Shown here piece by piece: positions 34,282 to 43,879 of a stretch of 64,000 nucleotides of DNA. Both the position numbers and the translations under genes were made by a program. The notes beneath the pieces were generated by a model, which was given only the letters and a program-made list of their open reading frames with translations, had not been told where the DNA came from and searched no databases. This stretch comes from Kuschelorhynchus macadamiae (Eukaryota > Arthropoda > Insecta > Coleoptera > Curculionidae): assembly GCA_030620095.1 (NCBI GenBank), contig JAUTXW010000357.1:62001-126000 (forward strand), in the 5' to 3' direction. Each line of letters opens with the position of its first letter. Position 1 is the stretch's first letter.

Positions 34282-34490
34282 GAAACCATTCAACGGCAGT
34301 TTGAATATATACGATGAAAATTTAAGGCAGTAAGAAATTAACCCAAAGAGTAAAGAGGTGTCATCTATGGGTATTAGTGTGAGGCTTGTTATTTGAACCT
34401 CTAGTAGCAATAAGTAGAAGTATATAGATGTATAAATTAAAAACACAAGGGCGATATGCGTGGGCTTTCAATTTTTTAAAGTCTTGTCGG

Positions 34491-34583
34491 TATAATGGGC
34501 CATGATTTATTTTTGGACCCTATACCTGAATAAGCTTACCAAAGGCAGAATTATTTGTTCGAATGGCCGTTAAACTTCCTACT
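34491..34583 (+). repeat. Inverted duplicate of the PLE 5' coding start
   Basis: From TATAATGGGCCATGATT through TGGACCCTATACCTGAATAA and AATGGCCGTTAAAC it mirrors 34102-34186 with about 90% identity. The 300-bp spacer holds the hammerhead-like motif. This makes a head-to-head PLE pair, as at 15.84 kb. Confidence 0.88.
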
Positions 34584-34599
34584 AATTTACCTTCTTGTT

Positions 34600-34601
<2 letters not shown>

Positions 34602-34654
<53 letters not shown>
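34602..34654. repeat. (TA)26 microsatellite
   Basis: Uninterrupted TA run of 53 bases directly after the inverted PLE duplicate. Confidence 0.97.
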
Positions 34655-34657
<3 letters not shown>

Positions 34658-36040
34658 AGGGGTTCAATCAGAAGAAAAACAAAAAACTCTGGCTGGAAGT
34701 GTGAAGGCTGATTTATTTCATGTGGTTTCACACTCAGAAAATTCTATAAATAACAGTACAAAAAATTAGCCAAGATTTCACAACATATTTCACAACGTCT
34801 TAAATTTATACAGCTATTTTTAATTAGAATTTACCTATTTAGATATTCTGAAAAAACAACTTACCTAGTACCAGGCAACAACAGGAAAATTATTGAAAAG
34901 CAATAATTGCCTGAACCACGCCAATAGGTTACCAGAATATTTAAGCGTGTACCTATCTCAATCAGGCGTCGTAGAAAGAAAGACGATAGCCTTCGCCCGG
35001 TTATTGCTCGGGCCGAGATCGATCGCTAATGTTGCGTTTTTTTTAACAAATTTCTCAGACCAAAAAAATACCACACATATACGATGGTCAAACTTTTGCG
35101 TTACAATATTAAATTTAAATACCGGTGGTCTAATTAAATACCTGCTTTGTTTTCTCGTATCGGGCCGTTGCCTGGTCGTTTGTTTTTTTTCCTCTTTTTC
35201 TGCGTTTGCAAACAAATACCGGTCGTGGGTGGATATCTAGTTTAAATTCACGCCGGTATAACTCTGGTCTCGAGCCAGTGATTCCCGCTGCCTGAATTAT
35301 TATATTTAACTTGCGGTTATGGGTTTTTTAACCATCCACTTGCCCAGCGTAGCCTAACGATAACGTGGGAGAAAGTAAAAAAATTGTTGGTGTTTTACTT
35401 TATTCGCTTCTGAAATGTACGAGTACAGGAAGGGCAGTGAATAGAAATTTATTAATATTTTGCCTTAACATATATTTTAAAATTATATATTTTGCACTCG
35501 ACACTATCGGGTTTCTCAACGGGACTTGAAAGTACAAAATATTTTTTCTTTGTGCCCGGCTAGTCTAATTTTAAAAGTGCCTCTTAACGGAGATACAGGG
35601 CCCCAAAGAGGTATCCAGCAATTTACTTTTTCGGCTTTAGGTTTTCAACCGACTTGTATATTTTAAAGAAATTTTAATATTTTGTCTACGATCGTGAGAT
35701 AAGAAGCCATTACTGATTTTAGTTAGGTAATGTTAAATATTACCAACAGAATTAAAGAAAATACGTTTTTTTAAAATGCAGCATTACAAACTATTTATTG
35801 TAAATATTAATTATAGTCAAACGCAGTTTTATCGTGCGGGTCATACGATTTATCACCGACAAACTTTTTAAGTTTGTTTTTCTTTTATTACGTGTAATCA
35901 TATCCTCCGCATATAATCCGGAAGATGAATTAGATAGACCTATGATATTTTCATATGAAAAAAGAGGATAAACATATAAATACCAGCAGTTGCAAACATC
36001 TTTGAGCGATGTCACTTCAAAGTCAGATTGACAAGTCAGT
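34655..36040. other. Non-coding stretch, possible solo LTR
   Basis: It begins TGTAGGGG right after the microsatellite and is GC-richer around 34.97-35.30 kb. The style resembles an LTR, but I could not find a matching end, target duplication or second copy. Overlapping open frames on both strands (34893-35240) show no known motif. Confidence 0.2.
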
Positions 36041-36046
36041 GACAAA

Positions 36047-37155
36047 ATGAGTAATAGAAAACAATTTTCGGGTTTAAATCTAATAAAATATTACGAAAAT
36101 GAAAATTCACATGCCAATATCCAGGAGACAGTAGCAAAAGCTCTGGGAATCGGTATGAGGACTGTGCAGAAAATTGTGCTTGACAAAAAGCATAATTTAC
36201 TACCGAAGAAGATTAAGAAATGTACACGAAAAAAGTCAAAGACAGAAGACTTAAGTGACAATGTAAAAATGGATGTTCTTAATGCAATTTACGATGTATA
36301 CACATCAAAAACTAATATAACCCTTCAAATTTTAAAAGAAGCCTTAAAAAATCGAGGCATATTGGAAATTGGACTAAAATGTCAAAATTAATAAAAATGT
36401 TAGGTTTTCGATATAAAAAGGACGGTAATCGAAGATTTTTATGCGAGTTGCCACATATAGCAAGTCAGCGTATCCAGTTTTTAAAGAAATACACGGAAAA
36501 TGTTAATTCAAAGTTTAGAAAGTGGTATTTTTAGACGAGGCTTGGATATTTTCTAATGGAAGTGGTTCGAAATCTTGGCAGGACGAGTCTGTAAAAAGTG
36601 TCAAGAGAAAAAAGGGATGTGGGACGGGAAAACAGTTCATCATTTTGAATGCAGGTTCTTCAACAGGATTTCTCCCAGGTGCAAGTTTACTGTTTTCTTC
36701 AACATCCAAAAGTATGGACTACCATGATAATATGAACTGTGAACTGTTTGAAAAGTGGTTAAAAGAACAACTGATTCCAAATTTAGATGTTCCATCTTTA
36801 ATCACTCTGGGCAATGCATCTTCTCATTCAAGAATCTTAAATAAAAAACTTACTTCATCCTGGAAGAAAAGTGATATTTATGACTGGCTAAGAAAACAAA
36901 AACAAAATCCTTTACCCAATATGCTGAAACTAGAACTTCTTTTAATGGCAAAATCTATTAAAAAACCAACTATATATGCCGTAGATGAAATATTACGGGA
37001 AAATGGACATGAGGTTTGCCGACTGCCATACCATTGCCAGTTTATACGCAATAGAATTAATATGGGCTGGGGCAAAATCATATTACGAAAAACACGAGAA
37101 CGATGATCTTACATCAGATGAAGTGCAAATTGTTTGCAAAATATTTACTTGATGA
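36047..37155 (+). pseudogene. Long-spacer Tc1/mariner transposase (Sailor-like), catalytic Asp lost
   Basis: ATG at 36047. N-terminal helix-turn-helix (ANIQETVAKALGIGMRTVQKIV), basic linker, then after frameshifts LIKMLGFRYKKDGNRRFLCE and FLDEAWIFSNG with the first catalytic Asp (about 36525). GKQFIILNAGSSTGFLPGA, DYHDNMN and FEKWLKEQLIPNL follow. The second catalytic Asp is replaced by Gly in LGNASSHS (Gly codon 36809-36811). A long stretch leads to GHEVCRLPYHC and, in another frame, IELIWAG with the Glu. The gap between positions two and three is about 80 residues, as in the DD82E/Sailor group. A related fragment lies at 17.0-17.35 kb. The substitution and at least three frameshifts make it inactive. 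No inverted ends found. Confidence 0.85.
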
Positions 37156-38014
37156 ATTTGATAAAACTTGCGATGAACTTGCAATAAATATGTTCGGTTT
37201 TTGGATACTAGTTGCTTGGTTTTCCTTATTTTCGAGTATTTTTAAAGCAGTCTTCTTTTTGTTTTCTTCCGAAGCCTCAATGTATCCTTCTGCAACTGTA
37301 TTTGACCGCCATCCCCAGTGCCTCTTTACGGTCAAAATATCCACTCCGGTGTTGGCTAATAGTGATGTAGAAGACCTTCTAAAGCAGTAGCTGGTATATT
37401 GTTTTGGATTGTCTATATACTTCCGACTTTCTTTTCAAAAACGTAATTAAATGAGAGTATTTATTAATATCCACATTTTTTCTAATAGACATCACACTCC
37501 GCAACATTAAATAGTATGCCCAAAGAGGGGACATATTTTGGCAGAAAGCAGAACTTTTTATAAAGAGTAACTTTTTTCCGTAAAACTACTAATAAAAAAG
37601 TTTCCCATATGTAGAGAACTTAAGTAGACACACTGTATATCATCAGGGGCTTCAAGCGTGAACTTATTCACATCTTCCCTGTTAAACACATTCGATTTTT
37701 TGGGTCTATAACCATAATTTTTTTCTTTTCAAAAATGCTTGAAGTTTTGGATACTTAGAAATATCTATATTTTCCTCTATAAAAAGGGTGGACTTCAACA
37801 TCGAATATTCACACCATAATGATGGGGACTTCAATACAGCACTTTTTTCGTCAAAATACGCCAAAAACAAGGTTTCTGAGACTGCAGTAGCCGTCTTGCT
37901 TTGTTATCAATTCCTAAAGGATTTATATGCTGCTTCATACCTTTTTTTCGACTTTTCCGGTAGTAGAGATAAACAAGCAATATTCGCCGATTCTTCTATG
38001 TCTGAAACATCCAT
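37114..38014 (-). pseudogene. Decayed Crypton-type tyrosine recombinase
   Basis: ATG at 38014 opens MDVSDIEESANIACLSLLP and PEKSKKRYEAAYKSF, the start of the core-binding region. Then SETLFLAYFDEKS, SLWCEYSML, ENIDISKYPKLQAFLKRK and GYRPKKSNVFNREDVNKFTLEAPDDI follow in shifting frames. The catalytic C-terminus is in one frame from about 37400: SYCFRRSS (Arg of the R-H-R-Y set), TGVDILTVKRHWGW (His and Trp), then NTVAEGYIE with the nucleophile Tyr. The middle (about 37480-37650), which should carry the first catalytic Arg, is too decayed to read. Cryptons use this enzyme to excise and integrate circular DNA. It converges tail to tail with the Sailor-like transposase, overlapping by about 40 bp, probably by chance. 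Confidence 0.85.
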
Positions 38015-38234
38015 TTTGTTCACACAGAATCAAACAATTCGACTTCTTCAAACTTTTCGCTATGAATTGTCAACTTGACGTTGTTGATAAAATAAAAACT
38101 GCTTATGTTGCTCTGGCAACGGATCACGGCTGCCTTCATAATTTAATGACAATGCTGTCGAATGTAATGATAACGAAAATCCAAAAATATATCCAGCATT
38201 TTCTTGTAAACATACAGGGAGGGGAAAAATGTTA

Positions 38235-38353
38235 TATACTATATGGGATGTAAGTACATTAACCAGTCTCGAACTCTTGTGCCAGTCCTCGCTATCGCTC
38301 GGGCACAAACTCGTCTTCGACTGGTAAATGTTACTTACATCCCTTATAGTATA
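38235..38353. repeat. 119-bp foldback repeat
   Basis: TATACTATATGGGATGTAAG at 38235 is mirrored by CTTACATCCCTTATAGTATA ending 38353, and similarity continues inward through ACCAGTC/GACTGG and TTGTGCC/GGGCACAA. The arms are about 50 nt around a 17-nt loop. It could be a miniature foldback transposon; no clear target duplication was seen. Confidence 0.85.
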
Positions 38354-38915
38354 AATAACTATTATGTAGGCCATAACGACTCACAAAACCATGCTACAGA
38401 AGATGTTTTGTATCGTCACGGAAGTCGGGAATGTACTTGCCACTACACTTGTTGGGCTATAATTTTGACAGGAAAACTCATATTTAAATACTTTGGCCAT
38501 TCTCTTTTAAAAACATTTGTTTCGATAAAACGAACCGTTTTCGAAAAAATCAGGTTAAATAAATGAAATAATAAATCAGAACAGTACAACAAGACACCAG
38601 TCGTTTTTATTTCTTTAACAATCTGTCATTCGCAATCTTTTTCAAAATTAAATTATCGAGTTAGCCATTACTTGATGGAAAATCATTATCACTAGTATAA
38701 TAAAAAAACCAAACTGTTTTTGTTTGGTAATTTGTTTCGATATCTTTTTCCAAAACTAACTCAAGACTGATACTAAAAGTGGAATTTTTAACAATAATAA
38801 AAGGGTCAAGTGTTTACCTACTTAAGCTACGCAGACATTAGTTTCAACAGAATGGGGAGCCGTTTAGGTGTGCATTTGATCGTTCAATACAATATTTTTT
38901 TCCCTCTTATTAATT
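38354..38915. other. Non-coding stretch
   Basis: No gene or element boundary recognised. Confidence 0.4.
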
Positions 38916-38919
38916 CCTA

Positions 38920-39222
38920 GTAAATAACTTGTAACTCTTATTGGCTGAATGCAACATTTTAAATTCATTGGTGAAATTGTGACTTGTTTCTAGTAAGTGT
39001 TTTGCATAATTAGAGTTTGTTTTTTGTTTAATATGTGATGTTTTTTGTTCTTTTATACGTTTATGAAAAGACCTACCCGTTTGACCAATATATACGATTT
39101 GGTCCTTATTTGTATTAGACTTGTTATTCTTAATATATCTTCGTAAATTATTATTTGTACAAAAAGCTACTTTATGATTTGTTTTTTTAAGATATTTCCC
39201 TATTTTAGGGCTAATTGTTCCC
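38920..39222 (-). pseudogene. Penelope-like GIY-YIG endonuclease fragment
   Basis: On the minus strand one frame reads TISPKIGKYLKKTNHKVAF, RRYIKNNKSNTNKDQ, then IVYIGQTGRSFHKRIKEQK with the GIY-YIG signature (YIGQTGR) and catalytic Arg, NSNYAKHLLETSHNF and LFTRN. This is the RT-to-endonuclease connector plus endonuclease of a PLE, from a family different from the one at 33-34 kb (YVGQTNRRIS). The upstream part should lie to the right but is interrupted by the TA target of the element that starts at 39228, so the mariner probably inserted into or next to this PLE. Confidence 0.8.
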
Positions 39223-39227
39223 GTATA

Positions 39228-41982
39228 CTGGGTGATTCACGACCCACTGTACATACTTATGTGGTGTATAGGGTATCCCTAGGGTATATCGAAATGGATG
39301 TTTAAATTGATTGGGTGGTTTTTATATTTTGGTAAAAATTTGTTCACCCTGTATCTCCTAAACGGCTTAATCCATTTTTTTAAAATTTTGTACACAAACA
39401 CTCTTGGTATATCATAACTTTTTGACGTTTGAAAAGTATCAAAGTTCCAGGGCCGTATCCAGCCAATTCACATAGGGGAGGGGAGCTAGTTTTGAGACAC
39501 CCTGTACATCGGAATTCGGTATTTTTGAATTTTTTTCTTAAACTACATTCATTTGTGAACAATAATATGCCACCTTCTTGAATGGCACACTAAAGGTTAT
39601 GTACGAAATTTAAATCTTTAGATAGTACATACCCATTTTTTTTAGCGGTATCTGTATTAAAGCTTTTAACTAAGTATAAAATTATTTCAATGATTGACTT
39701 TAAAAAAAAATTAAAATAACTCTACTAATAAAACACAGCCTTGTCGAATTATTTTTTATTTTTAGTGGCCCAAAAATACCAAAACCTACCCTAACACAAT
39801 AACGCCTGTCTAACGGTATCTCTACATTTTTGTGCACGCTTTTGTGAGTTGCAATTGAGCGTGGAATCATTTACATTTGAGGTTTTTGTCTAAATGCTTG
39901 ACTTTTAAAAAAATTAAACTATCTCTACTAATAAACCAGTTAATTTCTGTTTGAGTCTTTTTCGCCTCATCTCTTATCTAATGCTCGAGATCGTGATCAT
40001 TTATCGGCTACCGTAAAAATTTATCTTTTTTTATTTTTGTTATTGTACTATACAAATTACCTACGTGTAAGAGCTTGTTTTTTTTTTAATTTTTTTACTT
40101 ACCTTTATTTTTTTCGTAACCTTAAAACCTACAAAAAAATACAAATTCAATAAATTTTAATACCTAAAAATAATAAAGTAAGCCTTGGAATTTAGACAGA
40201 TAATTTAAAAATGACATTACGTACATACAATTCAATCATTTGTGTTTGACATTGTTAATTAAAGATTTTTTATTTGAATTTTCTCTTTTCAAAAAGTTTG
40301 TACGTTTCAATAATTGTAAAAATGCCGTTATTTACAAATGCTGAGTACGCAGACATCGTATTTGTGTACGGAGTTTGTAATGGTAACGGAAGGGCTGCTA
40401 CAGAAGAATACAGAAGACGATTTCCGGATCGGAGAATTCCAAATCACCAAACGTTTGTCGCAACCTTTAATACATTGCGTAAAAAGGGTAAGTTTCCCTG
40501 AACCGATCTTCATGTTGAAAGAGTGAGTGCTAATAACGTGGTCCAAGAAGAGAATATTCTCAACCTTGTGAGAGAAGATCCAACCACAAGCACTAGGCGA
40601 ATTTCCGCCCAATTAGCGATACCGCAGACAAGAGTATGGAGAACTATAAAAAATGAAAACTTATACCCTTTCCACGTACAAGAGGTACAAAGATTAGAAG
40701 AAGGCGACTACTTGCCTAGATTAGCATTTGCTAGGTGGGTAATAAATCATCGAAGAACTATTTTTAGAGCACTATTCACTGATGAAGCCCAATTTACAAG
40801 GGACGGAGTCTTTAATTCTAGAAACTCTCATGTATGGGCAGATGAAAACCCTCATTCGTTGCGATTGGCCAATTCTCAACGAAAGTTTTGAGTGAATGTT
40901 TGGTGCAGCTTAATAAATAATCATTTAATTGGACCACATATTTTCCCTCAACGACTAACGGCTATGTGTATTTGAACTTTCTACAAAACATTTTACCGGG
41001 CTTATTAGAAAATGTAAATTTAAGAGGCATATGGTTTCAACACGATGGGGCACCTGCACATTTTGGAATTGATGTTCGAAATTATCTCAATCAACAATTT
41101 GCTGATCGGTAGATTGGACGCGTAGAACCACATCCTTGGCCAGCTAGGTCGCCAGACTTTAATTCAGCCGACTACTTTTTGTGGGGGCATCTAAAACAAA
41201 AACTTTACAGTGTTCCAATCGAAACTAGGGATCAATTAATAAATAGGATACATTTTTATTGCGACGAGGTTAGACAAAACCCTCAAATGATTCACCGCTC
41301 AATTGCAAAACCTACAAAAGCGTGCACAAAAATGTAGAGACACCGGTGGTATGCATTTTGAAAACATTTTGTAGCTTTTAAGACGTTATTGTGTTAGGAT
41401 AGATTTTAGTTTTTTTTTGGGCTACTGAAAATAAAAATTAATTCGACAAAGCTGTGTTTTATTAGTAGAGATAGTTTAATTTTTTTTTAAAGTCAATCAT
41501 TGAAATAATTTTATACTTAGTTAAAAGTTTTAATACAGATACCGCTAAAAAAGGGGTATGTACTATCTAAGATTTAAATTTCGTACATAACCTTTAGTGT
41601 GCCATTCAAGATGGTGGCATATTTTTGTTCACAAATGAATGTAGTTTAAGAAAAAAATTCAAAAATACCGAATTCCCATGTACAGGGTGTCTCAAAACTA
41701 ACCCCCCTCCCCTGTGTGAATTGGCTGGATACGGCCCAGGAACTTTGCTACTTTTTAAACGTCAAAAAGTTATGATATACCAAGAGTGTTTGTGTACAAA
41801 ATTTTAAACAAATCTCTTAAGCAGTTTAGGAGATACAAATGAACAAATTTTTACAAAATACGAAAATCACCCTGTATCTTGGAAATAAAGCCGAATTAAT
41901 CAATTTAAATATCCATTTCGATATACCCTAGGGATACCCTATACACCACATAAGTATGTACAGTGGGTCGTGAATCACCCAG
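39228..41982. mobile_element. Mariner-like element, arms of about 660-710 bp
   Basis: Ends CTGGGTGATTCACG / CGTGAATCACCCAG flanked by TA (39226-39227 and 41983-41984). The arms 39228-39891 and 41272-41982 are inverted copies with indels. As in the 12-14 kb element, each arm has an inner terminus-like boundary: GAGACACCCTG-TA ending 39506 and TA-CAGGGTGTCTC starting 41681, giving outer modules of 277 and 300 bp. The arms extend beyond the untranslated region: 39822-39891 is an inverted copy of 41272-41337, the 3' end of the transposase gene. The right arm also has a 23-bp insert containing CACCCTG-TA. Confidence 0.9.
40322..41337 (+). pseudogene. Mariner-like DD41D transposase with N-terminal helix-turn-helix
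   Basis: ATG at 40322. Residues 1-59 carry FTNAEYADIVFVYG and GNGRAATEEYRRRFPDRRIP, the N-terminal helix-turn-helix domain common in arthropod transposons (DUF4817-like), followed by an in-frame TGA at 40499. The same frame continues with LVREDPTTSTRRISAQLAIP, VWRTIKNENLYPFHVQEVQ, FRALFTDEAQF with the first catalytic Asp, and HVWADENPHS to a TGA at 40889. After that the frame shifts several times: FNTMGH/FQHDGAPAH with the second Asp, WPARSPDFN, and ADYFLWGHLKQKLY with the third Asp 41 residues on. A Trp is replaced by TAG just before IGR. TAG at 41335. Inactive. Confidence 0.88.
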
Positions 41983-41984
41983 TA

Positions 41985-43110
41985 TGTTAATATGTTTATT
42001 TATTATACTGCCAAATATTCTGATTGAGTAGGTACACAAGAATTAAGTATTGGAGCATTATTCCAAATCGATGTTTACCCGCTCCCAAAAATGTGTTGAA
42101 AGAATTTATAGAAGCTTAAGAAAAACACGTAAAAAGTCAAATAAAATTTAAAAAAAAGCTAAAAGTAGGTAATTTTAGGAAGATTTTGTGGAAAGAGGCC
42201 TCCAAGAAGAGCAAGGAATCCTCAGTTTTGGGAGAAAATTTTGGATGAGATTGCTGAAAATTCCTCTAATGATGTAAGAAAGCTGTCGGTCCAAGTTCAT
42301 GATTATCCGTTTCATTTATCGTGGATTTATGTCATCTTTAGTTGTTTTTTAATAGCATTGTATCTAATTCAAAGTTAGTAAAACTCCCAAGCAACATTTT
42401 AAGCCATATTAACCAGCATATTCGAAAAATTAACTCCAATTTAGTAAAATCTACCTTTTTTTGTCTTTAAAAACGTCCTAATTGACATTAAATCTAAGAG
42501 GTTTTAACTTTTGGTTGAACAGTGGACATTTACTCCAAAAATTATGTGTTTGAAGTTTCTATACATTTTTAATAGACTTAAGTTCCAAGTTCTTACCTCA
42601 AATAATATTTTCATGGTTAACGTTGAAATATGGGTGAAATATTAGATATTTTAGCCTTTTAAATCCTTGTTGGACTGCTAGGCTTTTTTTAGTAAGAAAC
42701 AAGACCAATTTCAAACCATTTTAATAACTTTGAAGAAAACATTCATAGTTTTTCTGACCTGTAACAAAAGCAGGCCAATTGTTGGTTGCTAAGTAGTTAA
42801 AATAATTTCTCCAAAGAAAAATATTCCTGTTATTTCATTAAGGTCACAGAGTGTTTCCCTTCCAAATTGGTAATATAATACATAATACCATACATCAACA
42901 TTAAATTCTAATCTAAAATGCCAAAACACAAAAGTGAAACAAATAAACAAGGTGTGATTAAACCATATAGGTATTCTTCAGAGTATCATAGAAACATTAA
43001 AAAGCTGGCAAAAAGCAATGTCATAAATCATTTGAAAATTTCCTCAACATCAAATGATCGAAACTCTAAACAAAAACAAAATTCACACTCTATGCAATTT
43101 TTTCTCCCCT
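41985..43110. other. Non-coding stretch, one unplaced small open frame
   Basis: A 64-codon frame at 42918-43112 is Lys/Ser/Asn-rich (YRYSSEYHRNIKKLA, KQKQNSHSM). I do not recognise it; it may be the start of a decayed gene. Nothing else supported. Confidence 0.35.
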
Positions 43111-43119
43111 AGATGATGA

Positions 43120-43220
43120 CGATAGATTTTTAATCTGACGTTTCTTTCAATTTTTCTTTTATTTAAAAAAACAAAGTTGATGATAGGAAACGAAACGTCA
43201 GATTGAAAATCCAATAACAT
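43120..43220. repeat. Inverted AATCTGACGTTTC / GAAACGTCAGATT pair with PLE-terminus similarity
   Basis: AATCTGACGTTTC at 43131-43143 is mirrored by GAAACGTCAGATT ending about 43205, 49 nt apart. The right copy is preceded by AAAGTTGATGAT and followed by GAAAA, the same context as the PLE terminus at 2751-2796, but it lacks the GC-rich helix II segment. The left copy is preceded by GATGATGACG. It looks like two head-to-head PLE terminus fragments. Confidence 0.55.
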
Positions 43221-43870
43221 CAACTTGTATAGCAAGAAAAGAAGCAATGGGGATGTAAAATTTGTATTGTCATATCTTTTCAAATAGAGCCAGAAAAAAA
43301 TTAAAACGAAATCGGGAAAATTCGGATTTTCCCCAATATCTTAGGAAGTAATAAAATTTTTTTAGAATTCGAAAAATGACGCGGTAGGGTTGAGCAAGGC
43401 GCAACTTTGCTCTAATTTAACAATCCTTGTATCTCTTCTAGTTTACGAGATTCCGTTATGTAGTGTGCATTCTTATATGGGACACCGTGTATAATATATG
43501 CTGGTAGGTAAAAACGAGAAGAGGTACAAAGGTGACAGGTTCAAACCGTTCTCCGAGATGCTTTTTAAAACGGTCAAATACGGGAGACGTATGACGTCAC
43601 GGTTCAACAAAGAACAAAATGTTTTCAAAACCTTTCGAACCACTTTAACAAAAAAAAAACGACTTATTGTATTATTGAACTAGCTGGCGAATATCTAGTA
43701 AACTCACTGTGTAAACATTACTTCTCAAACTAGTAATATTGACTTGTTCTAAAATCGAAAAAAATATAGATAATAGTGTTAGTAACAATTATTTAAACTT
43801 ACCTTCCAGGTCAAATTGTACAAAAAAAATAGACTTCGAGGTCGTATTTGGTAGAAATTTTGACTTTAGT
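43221..43870. other. Non-coding stretch
   Basis: A degraded mariner-type end (GGGACACCGTG-TA) lies at about 43481-43493. The frame 43498-43683 is basic and without motif. No gene supported. Confidence 0.4.
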
Positions 43871-43879
43871 TCAACACAA

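Noticed and set aside
34893..35240. Overlapping open frames on both strands (115 and 85 codons)
   Set aside because: No recognisable domain, low complexity stretches; likely chance frames in a GC-richer patch.
34655..35400. Solo LTR starting TGTAGGGG
   Set aside because: No matching CA or CTACA end, target duplication or second copy could be found; kept only as a low-confidence remark.
36878..37081. Minus-strand 67-codon frame
   Set aside because: Shadow of the Sailor-like transposase on the plus strand.
37788..38253. Plus-strand frames of 96 and 108 codons
   Set aside because: Antisense to the decayed Crypton recombinase, which has many family motifs on the minus strand.
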